A DNA stretch of 44,590 nucleotides from Lysobacteraceae bacterium (GTDB lineage: Bacteria > Pseudomonadota > Gammaproteobacteria > Xanthomonadales > Rhodanobacteraceae): assembly GCA_028866435.1 (NCBI GenBank), contig JAGWIC010000014.1, forward strand, positions 1 to 44,590, read 5' to 3'. Made by a program: the position numbers and the translations under genes. Below are positions 1 through 9,829 of this stretch, piece after piece; position 1 is the first letter of the stretch; every line of letters starts with the position of its first letter. Under the pieces are notes generated by a model. The model did no database searches, was not told the origin of the DNA, and saw nothing but the letters and a program-made list of their open reading frames with translations.

Positions 1-2337
<2,337 letters not shown>

Positions 2338-2677
2338 TCCGCGCCATCTCGACGGCACGGGTGCCATCCATGGCCCGTTCCACCGAGTCACCGAGTCACC
2401 GTCACGCTCCGGCATCTTGCCGAGCGCGGCGCAGATCGTCGGCGAATCATCGACCGCCGGGATCGGGGCACGCAGGCTGGCCTGCCGCTAGCCGTCGTCG
2501 GCCTGGTGGCCGCGCAGGCGCCGGATGAGTTCCATCCCGTTCATCGGTTTGCATGCCCGCCAGGGGATTTCCCTGGGGGCTATGGTCGACCGGAACGGCG
2601 CCGCGATGTGCGACGCATGACTCAACACCGGCGCTTGCCGGCCGGGCTCGCGCCGCCGATGCGGCTTGCCGGCCGGG
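2338..2677. other. Intergenic stretch after katG with a short open remnant
   Basis: No convincing gene is present in these 340 bases. A minus-strand frame can be read from a GTG at 2628 to a TAG at 2488-2490 (46 codons), ending PMNGMELIRRLRGHQADDG. The MNGMELIRRLR part resembles the segment after the phospho-acceptor in response-regulator receivers. It lacks a ribosome binding site and the rest of the fold, so it is either a gene remnant or part of a dispersed repeat. A small direct repeat (ACCGAGTC twice) lies near 2390. Confidence 0.3.
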
Positions 2678-3085
2678 CTATGGCCCGCTGCTTTTCAACC
2701 GCCGCAACCGGCGACGTGCCTGCTTGTCCGGGCGACCGGCGGGATGGTCGAACGCGGCACCGGTCAGGCGTCGCCGTTCGCGCTCGGCATCGCGCCGTGC
2801 GCGGCTGGCGTCGGTTTCGCGGTACAGCAGGCTGGCCTCGGCCGCCGGCCCGCGCCGCGACGACAACAGCAGCAGCTCGATCTCCAGCCGCTCCCCGCCG
2901 CGGCTGATGCACAGGCGGTCGGCGACATGCAGCGTCTTTGCCGCCTTGCAGCCGCCGCCGTTGACCTCGACCTTGCCGCCCTCGATCGCCTGCTTGGCCA
3001 GGCTGCGGGTCTTGAACAGGCGCGCCGCCCAAAGCCATACATCGGCGCGCACGTCATCGACAGGTTTCGCGCGGCTGGTCATCAT
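2678..3085 (-). CDS. hslR: Heat-shock protein 15, ribosome-associated S4 RNA-binding protein
   Basis: The roughly 135-residue product matches Hsp15, which binds free 50S subunits carrying a stalled nascent chain during ribosome rescue. The S4 domain is clear: VRADVWLWAARLFKTRSLAK followed by AIEGGKVEVNG, close to the E. coli VRLDKWLWAARFYKTR pattern. After it comes the family's basic C-terminal tail (RRPDKQARRRLRRLK), expected to contact rRNA. The start is taken at the ATG pair 3080-3085 (MMTSRAKPVDD), which gives the usual short N-terminus. An ATG at 3094 or 3130 is possible, and no strong ribosome binding site decides it. The gene stands alone, 89 bases downstream of the response-regulator stop on the same strand. 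No heat-shock promoter was recognised. Confidence 0.88.
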   Translation of the reverse strand: MMTSRAKPVDDVRADVWLWAARLFKTRSLAKQAIEGGKVEVNGGGCKAAKTLHVADRLCISRGGERLEIELLLLSSRRGPAAEASLLYRETDASRARRDAERERRRLTGAAFDHPAGRPDKQARRRLRRLKSSGP

Positions 3086-3174
3086 CGCCGGCATTATCGT
3101 GGCCGCGCGCCCGATCGCCAATCCGGCCATGCCGTTCCCGGCGCTGAACCGGCGTGGATGCCGGACGACACCGC

Positions 3175-3765
3175 TCAGGATGAGCCGCGCGGCGGCTCGG
3201 CCAGGTGTTCGGGATCCGGCATGGCGATATCCGGGATGGCCGCATGCTCGCTTTCGCTCAACCCGCTCTCGGCCGGCACGGGATCCTCGACCGTGCGCGA
3301 ACGCACGACCAGGCGGCCGCTCGCGGTCAGGTGGTGGATGCGGGCGAACACCTCGCCGCGACCGAACGGCTTCTTCATGAAGTCGTCGGCGCCGAAGCGC
3401 TGCACGTAGAACTGCTCGGTGGCCTGCAGGTTGCCGCTGATCATCACGATCGGAATGTCCCGCGTCAGCGGATCGCGGCGCAGCGCGCGCAGCACCGCGA
3501 AACCGTTCATCTCCGGCATCACGATATCCAGGAAAATCAGGTCGGGAAGCTCGCGCCTGGCCATGTCGATGGCGGACGGGCCATCGCCGGCCTTGAGCAC
3601 CAGTTGGCCATCCTGGCCCAACATCTTGCCCAGCACCGCACGGATGGTCGGCGAATCGTCGACCACCATGATGCGTGCGTTCTTGGGCAGGCCGCTGCGC
3701 GGTTCGGCACGGCGCTCGCCATGCTCACTGCCAAGAATGCGTCGGATCAGCTGAAAGCCTGCCAT
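3175..3765 (-). CDS. Single-domain response regulator, PilG/CheY-like
   Basis: The product has 196 residues and one receiver domain (about 30-150). The acidic pair D36-D37 precedes the phospho-acceptor D80 in FLDIVMPEMNG, with switch residue S110 (VMISGN) and the conserved lysine K132 in KKPFG. No DNA-binding or enzymatic output domain follows, only a Pro/Glu-rich tail of about 45 residues. It must therefore act by protein contact, as PilG/PilH-type regulators of twitching motility and chemotaxis do. A short N-terminal extension (MAGFQLIRRILG) precedes the receiver. The start is set by the ATG at 3765, with GAGGGGA at a good distance. Reading further upstream would run into the AEC permease gene. 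No histidine kinase is nearby, so the partner is unknown. Confidence 0.88.
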   Translation of the reverse strand: MAGFQLIRRILGSEHGERRAEPRSGLPKNARIMVVDDSPTIRAVLGKMLGQDGQLVLKAGDGPSAIDMARRELPDLIFLDIVMPEMNGFAVLRALRRDPLTRDIPIVMISGNLQATEQFYVQRFGADDFMKKPFGRGEVFARIHHLTASGRLVVRSRTVEDPVPAESGLSESEHAAIPDIAMPDPEHLAEPPRGSS

Positions 3766-3838
3766 GACATGTGTCCCCTCGCCACATACGCGTCCAGTCT
3801 GGTCAAAGCCTCGCCTTGAAGCAAGCGGCCACCGACCC

Positions 3839-4741
3839 TCAACGGCCCAGCAAGATATTTCCAAGCGGCACGGTGAGCAAGGACAGCACGATGCCGGCGC
3901 CGAGGATGGTGTTGGCAAGCGGCGGCTCCAGCGCGTACTCGTCGGCCAGGATCGCAGCGGAAATCATCGGCGCCATCGCCGCCTGCAACACGCCCACGGT
4001 AAGCACCAGGCCGCCGACGCCGGTCGCCGTCCCCAGCAGCAGGCACAGCACCGGCGCCAGCAGCAATTTCCAGCCCAGGCCCAGCCCGGCCGCGACCAGT
4101 TGCCGCTCGCCCAAGTGGAACTTGAACTGCAGCCCGACCGAAAACAGCGCCAGCGGCGTCAGCGTACCGCCGATCGGCGCAAACACGCCGTCGAGCCACA
4201 CCGGCCAGCCGCCCAGGCTGCCGACCGCGATACCGACGAGCAACGCGACGAAAGGCGGAAAGGTGAGGATCCGCCGGATGATCACTCGCGGCTGCGGTAC
4301 CCGGCCGGAGTAGAGCGACGCCACCACGATGCCGGCCGATGCCAGCACCGGAAAGCAGCCCAGCTGGTCGGCCACCACCGCCAGCGCCAACCCGGCCTTG
4401 CCATGCAGGGCCTGGATCAGCGGGTAACCCATGAAGGAGGTATTGCCCAGGCCACAGACCAGGACCAGCGCACCGATGCGCTGGCGCGACCAGCCCAACC
4501 GCGGACCGAGCAGGCCGAACAGCAGCCACGCGCCGCCGAAGGTCAGCCACATCGCCACGATCGGAAACCACAGCTGCGGGTCGAACTTCACCCGCGGGAT
4601 CAGTTCCAGCACCAGGGCCGACAGCGCGATATTGAGCACCCACCAGTTGATGCCGTGCACCATGCCGCTGGGCGGCCGGCCGAAGCGCGCCACCAGCACG
4701 CCGAGCACCAGGCAGACAAACAGCAGCAGCAAGGCACTCAT
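3839..4741 (-). CDS. AEC-family transporter (auxin efflux carrier/malonate permease type)
   Basis: This is a 300-residue integral inner-membrane protein with about ten hydrophobic segments. It starts MSALLLLFVCLVLGVLVARF, has the family's central gap with glycine- and asparagine-containing helices (LVCGLGNTSFMGYPLIQ) and ends LSLLTVPLGNILLGR. Members of the family are secondary transporters of weak organic acids; the substrate here cannot be told. The start is the ATG at 4741. The longer open frame to 4858 would add a non-membrane, Arg-rich leader that overlaps the divergent APH gene's upstream region. It is divergent from the APH-fold kinase (128 bases between starts), so that interval probably holds both promoters. 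No regulator lies next to it. Confidence 0.85.
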   Translation of the reverse strand: MSALLLLFVCLVLGVLVARFGRPPSGMVHGINWWVLNIALSALVLELIPRVKFDPQLWFPIVAMWLTFGGAWLLFGLLGPRLGWSRQRIGALVLVCGLGNTSFMGYPLIQALHGKAGLALAVVADQLGCFPVLASAGIVVASLYSGRVPQPRVIIRRILTFPPFVALLVGIAVGSLGGWPVWLDGVFAPIGGTLTPLALFSVGLQFKFHLGERQLVAAGLGLGWKLLLAPVLCLLLGTATGVGGLVLTVGVLQAAMAPMISAAILADEYALEPPLANTILGAGIVLSLLTVPLGNILLGR

Positions 4742-4869
4742 CGGTGGGTGGCAATTCGGCGGGGGAAGCGCCCTATTAGACGCGATGGCGCGCCGGCACG
4801 GAAGCGTGGCCGGCGCGCTTTCGCGCGATAATCCCCCGCTTGCCCGTCTGCGAAGCACCGCTCCCGCCC

Positions 4870-6006
4870 ATGAACGACCCCACCCACACGGTGCACGACC
4901 TGGCCGGCGGCGAGACCGCGGCGGACTGGCCGGCGATCACCGCCAGCGAGGCCAGGCACCTGTTGCGCGGCTATCCGTCACTGGGCAGCGCGGCGCGACC
5001 GCTATGGCACAGCCCGCGGCCGCTTTCCGCGGCGGCGCTGGTCGGCACCACCGCCGCTACCGTGTTCATCAAGCGCCATCACCGCAGCGTGCGGACGGCC
5101 GCCACGCTCGGCGAGGAGCATCGCTTCATCGCGCACCTGCGGCAGCGGGGGGTGCCGATACCGGCGGTGCTGGCGGATGCGGACGGTCGCACCGCGGTCG
5201 CCCTGGACGAATGGGTGTACGAGGTACATCAACGCGCCACCGGCATCGACATCTACCGCGACACGATCTCCTGGCAACCGCTGCTCAACCGGCGGCATGC
5301 GCACCGTGCCGGCGGCATGCTGGCCACCCTGCACCAGGCCGCCGAAGGCTACGTCGCGCCCCAGCGCGACAGCCACATCCTGGTGGCCCGCAGCGAGCTG
5401 ATCGCCGCCGCCGACCCGATCGCCGAGCTGCAGGCGCAACTGCCGCGGCGCCCGGGGCTGGCCGACTACCTGCGCAACCGCGACTGGCGCGCCGAACTGG
5501 GCGACGTGCTGGCGCCATGGCATGCCGCGCTGCAACCGGGGCTGGCCCGCCAGCCCCGGCTGTGGACGCACGGCGACTGGCACGTCTCCAACCTGTGCTG
5601 GAGCGGCGCCGGCGACGACGCCCACGTCGGCGCCGTGCTCGATTTCGGCCTCGCCGCCGCCAACACGGCCCTGTTCGACCTCGCCACGGCGATCGAACGC
5701 AACGCGATCGCCTGGCTGGCGCTGGACACCGGGGCGGCGGCCGTCCACCCGGACATCGCCTGCGCGCTGATCGACGGCTACCGCGAGGTACGGCCGCTGG
5801 ACCGCGACGAGCTGCGCCTGCTCGCCGACCTGCTGCCGCTGGTCCACGTGGATTTCGCGCTGTCGGAGGTGGAGTATTTCCACGCCGTCACGCACTCCAC
5901 CGCCAACGCGGATGTCGCCTACCAGACCTTCCTGCGCGGACACGCCGGCTGGTTCCGCGGCGCAACCGGGCAGTCGCTGCTGCGGACGATCCGCGAACTG
6001 GCCTGA
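4870..6006 (+). CDS. APH-fold phosphotransferase (small-molecule kinase, substrate unknown)
   Basis: The 378-residue product has the aminoglycoside-phosphotransferase/choline-kinase fold. It shows a candidate ATP lysine K68 (TVFIKRHH), the catalytic Brenner motif H234-G-D236-W-H-V-S-N241, and the metal-binding D258-F-G. The start is the ATG at 4870 (MNDPTHTVHD); a TTG at 4840 would only add 10 poor residues. The fold covers kinases for choline, homoserine, thiamin (ThiK), sugars and antibiotics, so it is not evidence of resistance. Its position directly upstream of a TPP riboswitch and thiamin transporters on the same strand (about 88 bases to the aptamer) raises the possibility of a thiamin-related kinase. 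This is inference only, because the gene itself is outside riboswitch control. Confidence 0.82.
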   Translation: MNDPTHTVHDLAGGETAADWPAITASEARHLLRGYPSLGSAARPLWHSPRPLSAAALVGTTAATVFIKRHHRSVRTAATLGEEHRFIAHLRQRGVPIPAVLADADGRTAVALDEWVYEVHQRATGIDIYRDTISWQPLLNRRHAHRAGGMLATLHQAAEGYVAPQRDSHILVARSELIAAADPIAELQAQLPRRPGLADYLRNRDWRAELGDVLAPWHAALQPGLARQPRLWTHGDWHVSNLCWSGAGDDAHVGAVLDFGLAAANTALFDLATAIERNAIAWLALDTGAAAVHPDIACALIDGYREVRPLDRDELRLLADLLPLVHVDFALSEVEYFHAVTHSTANADVAYQTFLRGHAGWFRGATGQSLLRTIRELA

Positions 6007-6093
6007 GCCGGCGCGCGCCGCGCCGGGCTTCCACGCGGCCGCGCCGGCCTTCGAGCGCCGCCGCGCTTCCGTTTCGTGCTTCAATACGCGTTC

Positions 6094-6178
6094 TTGAAGC
6101 GGGGGTGCCCGGTGTCGCCGGGCTGAGAGAGTCCCTTGGAACCTGATCCGGTCAGCACCGGCGTAGGGAGCTTGCCGA
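6094..6178 (+). promoter_or_regulatory. TPP (thiamin pyrophosphate) riboswitch, THI element
   Basis: The conserved core is easily read: GGGGGTGCCC, then GGCTGAGAGAGTCCC, then GGAACCTGATCCGGTCA, then ACCGGCGTAGGGAG. These are the pyrimidine- and pyrophosphate-binding helices of the TPP aptamer. A short P1 can form between AAGC before and GCTT after the core. The first downstream ATG (6242) belongs to a TonB-dependent receptor followed by a PnuC-type permease, which is the expected thiamin-uptake setting. A downstream hairpin at 6211-6241 probably serves as the expression platform. Confidence 0.95.
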
Positions 6179-6210
6179 GTCGAACCGTGCCCGCCACGGT
6201 GTCGGCCTGC

Positions 6211-6241
6211 CGTCGCTTCGTCCGCAACCCAGAAGACGACG
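6211..6241 (+). promoter_or_regulatory. Candidate Shine-Dalgarno-sequestering hairpin of the TPP riboswitch
   Basis: CGTCG-CTTC at 6211-6219 can pair with GAAG-A-CGACG at 6232-6241, giving nine base pairs with a single bulged A. The right arm contains the only purine-rich ribosome binding site (AGAAG) before the ATG at 6242. A ligand-stabilised version of this hairpin would block translation of the receptor. There is no run of T after it, so control at translation initiation is more likely than transcription termination. The pairing is seen; its use as the switch is inferred. Confidence 0.6.
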
Positions 6242-8419
6242 ATGACCAGCAAATTCCCCCGCACCGCCCTGTTCCTTGCCCTGATTTCGCTCGTGGCCGC
6301 GGCCCATGCCCAGGACGACAGCGCCCCGCCGTCGCAGGCCACGCCCCTGGCACCCGTGCACGTGCAGGCGGACGGCAACAAGGGCTACCAGGCCGACAGC
6401 AGCAGTCTCGGCGGCCTCGGCCATGCGCCCCTGCACGACACGCCGGCGGCGATCGTGGTGATCACCCGCGCGCAGATCGACGATCGCCAGCCGCGCAGCC
6501 TGAGCGAGCTGGCCCACGCCGATGCCGCGCTCGGCGACAACTACGCCGCCGTCGGCTACTACCAGGACATCTCCATCCGCGGCTTTGCGCTGGATCTGGC
6601 CAGCGGCTACCGCATGAACGACCTCAGCATCGCCGGCGAGCAATACCTCACGCTGGAGGACAAGCAGCAGGTGGAGATCCTCAAGGGCCTGGCCGGCCTG
6701 GAAGCTGGCGTCGTCGCCCCCGGCGGCCTGGTCAACTACGTCAGCAAGCGCCCGGCCGACGTGCATTCGGTCACCGTGGGCACCGATTCCCGTGGCTCGC
6801 GCTACGGCGCGCTCGACATCGGCGGCTGGCTGAGCCCGGATATCGGCGTGCGCGTGAACGCCGCCCACGAGGACATGCACTCCTATGTGCAGCACGACCC
6901 CGGCCGGCGCAACTTCATTTCGCTGGCCGCCGACTGGAAGATCGGCAGCAAGGCCACCCTGCGGCTGGACACCGATTACCAGACCAGCGGCCAGCGCTCG
7001 GTCTCCGGCTACCAGTTGCTCGGCGGCACGGTGATTCCGCCCAACCCCAGCCGCAACCGCATGCTCGGCTACGAGCCCTGGCAGCAGCCGGTGGGCATCC
7101 ATGCCAGCAACACCACGCTGCGCTTCGACTATGCATTCAACGACCAGTGGACGGCGCAGCTCTCGGCCGGGCACAGCCACGTGGTGATCGACGACAACGT
7201 CGCGTTCGCCTACGGCTGCGCCTACTCGCCCGCCTGCGCCAACAACGCGTCGCCCGGCTGGTTCTTCGCCCCCAACGGCGACTACGACGTGTACGACTAC
7301 CGCAGCCCCAACGACACCCGCCAGAACGACGAGGTCCGCGCCGTGCTCAAGGGCTCGTTCGATACCGGCATGCTCGGCCACGAGCTGAGCCTCGGCGCGA
7401 GCACGTTCCAGCGCACGCTCAACCAGCGCCCCTATGTCTACGACTACGTCGGCACCGCCAACATCGGCGAGGTGAACCCGCCCTACTTCGCACCGTCGCC
7501 CAACCAGCCGGGCACCCCCGCGCGCGCGCTGGACAGCTGGCAACGGTCGCTGTTCGGGCTCGATCGCGTGCACCTGGACCCGCACTGGCAGCTGCTCGCC
7601 GGCGGCCGCTACGTGCGCCTGGACGAAAGCGCATTCGACGACACCGGCGTGCTGCAGCGGCATACCGTGCAGGACCGGTTCCTGCCGCAGGCCGCCGTGA
7701 TGTGGCAGCCGACCGCGCCGCTGACCGCCTATGTCAGCTACAGCGAAAGCCTGTCGCTGGGCGGGCAGGCGCCGTGGTGGGCCACCAACGGCAGCGCCGT
7801 GCTGGCGCCGCTGCTGGCGCGCCAGGTCGAGGCCGGCGTGAAATACGCCTGGACGCCGGCACTGAACCTGCAGGTCGCGCTGTACCGCATCCGCCAGCCC
7901 TACCAGTTCGCCCAACCGGACAACTCCGTCGCCGGCTTCACCTTCGTCCAGCATGGCAACGAGGTCCACACCGGGCTCGAACTGAACGCCGCCGGCCAGG
8001 TCACCGGCAACCTGCAGCTGAGCGCCAGCGCCAACCTGATCCGGGCGCGGGCCGAGGACACCGGCACCCCGGCCTACGAAGGCCACCAGGTCGTCAACGT
8101 GCCCCGCTTGCGCACTTCGGTGTTCGCCGACTACCGGCTCCCCTTCGCGCAGCAGCTGAGCCTGCTCGGCGGCTGGCGCTACGCCAGCCCCAATACCGCC
8201 ACGCCCAACGGCCTGGTGCGGGTACCGGCCTATCACGTGTTCGATGCCGGCCTGAAATACGTCAGCCAATGGCAGGGCCATGCGCTCACCTTGCACCTGA
8301 ACATCGACAACCTGTTCAACCACCTCTACTGGCGCGACACCGGCAGTTCCGGCGGCGACAGCTACCTGTTCCCGGGCGCGCCGCGATTGGCGCGGCTGTC
8401 GCTGACCTACGAGCTCTGA
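6242..8419 (+). CDS. TonB-dependent outer-membrane receptor, probable thiamin uptake
   Basis: The 725-residue precursor has a signal peptide (residues 1-23, cleavage after AAAHA). A plug domain follows, with APVHVQADG as a possible TonB-box region, RGFALDLASGYRMND, and the strongly conserved VEILKGLAGLEAG...APGGLVNYVSKRP. A 22-strand beta barrel ends in a terminal aromatic-type strand (RLSLTYEL). By sequence it belongs to the siderophore-receptor-like branch. The TPP riboswitch in front and the PnuT-like permease immediately behind point to thiamin or a thiamin precursor as cargo. It would move the ligand from outside to periplasm using TonB energy. The stop is one base before the next ATG, so the pair is one operon, repressed when TPP is plentiful. 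The vitamin assignment rests on context, not on barrel sequence. Confidence 0.9.
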   Translation: MTSKFPRTALFLALISLVAAAHAQDDSAPPSQATPLAPVHVQADGNKGYQADSSSLGGLGHAPLHDTPAAIVVITRAQIDDRQPRSLSELAHADAALGDNYAAVGYYQDISIRGFALDLASGYRMNDLSIAGEQYLTLEDKQQVEILKGLAGLEAGVVAPGGLVNYVSKRPADVHSVTVGTDSRGSRYGALDIGGWLSPDIGVRVNAAHEDMHSYVQHDPGRRNFISLAADWKIGSKATLRLDTDYQTSGQRSVSGYQLLGGTVIPPNPSRNRMLGYEPWQQPVGIHASNTTLRFDYAFNDQWTAQLSAGHSHVVIDDNVAFAYGCAYSPACANNASPGWFFAPNGDYDVYDYRSPNDTRQNDEVRAVLKGSFDTGMLGHELSLGASTFQRTLNQRPYVYDYVGTANIGEVNPPYFAPSPNQPGTPARALDSWQRSLFGLDRVHLDPHWQLLAGGRYVRLDESAFDDTGVLQRHTVQDRFLPQAAVMWQPTAPLTAYVSYSESLSLGGQAPWWATNGSAVLAPLLARQVEAGVKYAWTPALNLQVALYRIRQPYQFAQPDNSVAGFTFVQHGNEVHTGLELNAAGQVTGNLQLSASANLIRARAEDTGTPAYEGHQVVNVPRLRTSVFADYRLPFAQQLSLLGGWRYASPNTATPNGLVRVPAYHVFDAGLKYVSQWQGHALTLHLNIDNLFNHLYWRDTGSSGGDSYLFPGAPRLARLSLTYEL

Positions 8420-8420
8420 C

Positions 8421-9008
8421 ATGACCGCGATCGAACTCATCGGTGCCCTGATCAGCGCCTGGGCCGTATGGCTCACCGCCCGGCGCCGGCCGTGGTGCTG
8501 GCCGATCGGCCTGCTGTCGGTGGTGCTGTACGGCGTGATCTTCGTCGAGGCGAAGCTCTACTCCGACGCCCTGCTGCAGGTGGCGTTCGCCGGCCTGATC
8601 GTCTACGGCTGGCGGCGCTGGCTGCAGAACCTCGGCGATGACGGCCGCGTCCAGGTGGCCGCCCTGCCGCGCGGGGAGGCGCTCGGCCACGTCCTGCTCG
8701 GTGTGCTCGGCGCGCTGGCGCTGGGCTATGCGATGCACCGCTGGACCGACGCCGCGCTGCCCTGGCTGGACGCCGCGCTGACCGCCTTCAGCCTGGTCGC
8801 GCAGTGGTGGCAGGGCCGCCGGCACATCGCCGCGTGGTGGCTGTGGATCATCGTCGACACGATCTATGTCGGCGAGTACGTCTACAAGCACCTGCTGATC
8901 ACCGCGGTGCTGTACGCCGGCTTCATCGTGCTGGCCGCGGTCGGGCTGCGGGCGTGGCGGAAAGTGGCGGTGCAGGACGCAGGGGCGGCGCCGGCCTCCG
9001 TCGCCTGA
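8421..9008 (+). CDS. pnuT: PnuC-family vitamin permease, PnuT-like thiamin transporter
   Basis: The product is a 195-residue inner-membrane protein of the PnuC/SWEET-like family. It has the typical start (TAIELIGALISAWAVWLTAR), a tryptophan-rich core (RRPWCWPIGLLSVVLYG and AWWLWIIVDTIYVGEYVYK) and about seven helices. PnuC proteins carry nicotinamide riboside, whereas PnuT proteins under TPP riboswitches carry thiamin. The ligand is trapped after phosphorylation in the cytoplasm. The ATG lies one base after the receptor stop, so translation is likely coupled. No thiamin pyrophosphokinase gene follows, unlike in some known pnuT operons. The nearest kinase is the APH-fold gene upstream. A C-terminal Ala-rich tail is present. 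Assignment as PnuT rather than PnuC depends on the riboswitch. Confidence 0.87.
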   Translation: MTAIELIGALISAWAVWLTARRRPWCWPIGLLSVVLYGVIFVEAKLYSDALLQVAFAGLIVYGWRRWLQNLGDDGRVQVAALPRGEALGHVLLGVLGALALGYAMHRWTDAALPWLDAALTAFSLVAQWWQGRRHIAAWWLWIIVDTIYVGEYVYKHLLITAVLYAGFIVLAAVGLRAWRKVAVQDAGAAPASVA

Positions 9009-9134
9009 AGCCGCCGACGGCCGGCGACCAGGTGGTACCCGTCGGGCCTTCCGGCACCCATGCATGAACGGGACGGCGGGCAACGGCAGCGGCGGCCTTT
9101 CAATCGCGCGGGTTTGGCGCAAAATGGAACGGCC

Positions 9135-9767
9135 ATGAAAACCTCCATGACCGGCACATCCCTCCTGGCGACCGTCCTGTTCCTGCTCGCGGCGACGACG
9201 GCGGCCGGCGCACAGGACATCTACAAGTGCAACCTGGGTGGCGAGCCCGCCTACATGGATCATCCCTGCCCCGGCGGCAAGGGCGTGCTGCTGCACCGGG
9301 CCGACGATACCGAGATCATCGACCAGTTCCTGCGGCTGGGGCAGCAGGACAAGGCCAAGGCCTACGCCGACTCGCTGCGCCTGGACGCCCTGTACGAAGA
9401 ACGGCTGGCCGCCTACCGGCAGGGCCAGCAGGAAAAGGCACAGCGCCAGGCCGACGAGGCCGTGGCCGCCGAGCAGCGCGAGCGGCAGGCCAGGCAGCAG
9501 GCGCTGGTCGATCAGCTGGCCAACAGCAACCAGCTGCAGGCGGAGAACAATGCGCTGCGCCGGCAGAACGCGCAGTACCAGCAGCAACTGAGCGCACCGG
9601 TCGAAAACTATGCACCGGCTTACTGGGGCACGGCGCCACCCTACCTGGGCCGACCGGACGAGCATCATCGCCGCGACCACGACGGCGACCACTGGCATCG
9701 CCCCGCGCCGCAGGAACCCGTGTTCCACCCGTGCAAGCAACTGGCCGGTGGCCGGGTGCAGTGCTGA
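9135..9767 (+). CDS. Secreted DUF4124-type protein with coiled coil
   Basis: The product has 210 residues, with a signal peptide (MKTSMTGTSLLATVLF..., cleavage near AGAQ at about residue 26). A short DUF4124-like module follows, in which IYKCNLGGEPAYMDHPCPG resembles the 'YKC...G...Y.D.PC' pattern of this periplasmic domain. Residues 60-150 are a Gln/Ala/Glu-rich coiled coil, and the tail is His/Asp-rich (EHHRRDHDGDHWHRP) with a final cysteine pair. Its function is unknown; in Xanthomonadales such proteins are common and uncharacterised. The start is the ATG at 9135, which gives a clean signal peptide; the longer frame to 9060 would bury it. It is convergent with the M19 dipeptidase gene. The His-rich tail could bind metal, but this is a guess. 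Confidence 0.82.
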   Translation: MKTSMTGTSLLATVLFLLAATTAAGAQDIYKCNLGGEPAYMDHPCPGGKGVLLHRADDTEIIDQFLRLGQQDKAKAYADSLRLDALYEERLAAYRQGQQEKAQRQADEAVAAEQRERQARQQALVDQLANSNQLQAENNALRRQNAQYQQQLSAPVENYAPAYWGTAPPYLGRPDEHHRRDHDGDHWHRPAPQEPVFHPCKQLAGGRVQC

Positions 9768-9829
9768 GGACCGGCGCCACCGCCTGACGCCGGTCGCGAC
9801 GGCGCGGCCCGCTTTCCCGGCGCGCGGGT

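Noticed and set aside
4870-6006. Reading the APH-fold protein as an aminoglycoside-resistance enzyme
   Set aside because: The fold is shared by many metabolic kinases. Nothing here, such as mobile flanks or a resistance neighbourhood, supports resistance.
6152-8476. Antisense open frame of about 770 codons opposite the thiamin receptor
   Set aside because: It is a codon-bias shadow of a well-supported TonB receptor. It has no recognisable domain and would cross the riboswitch region.
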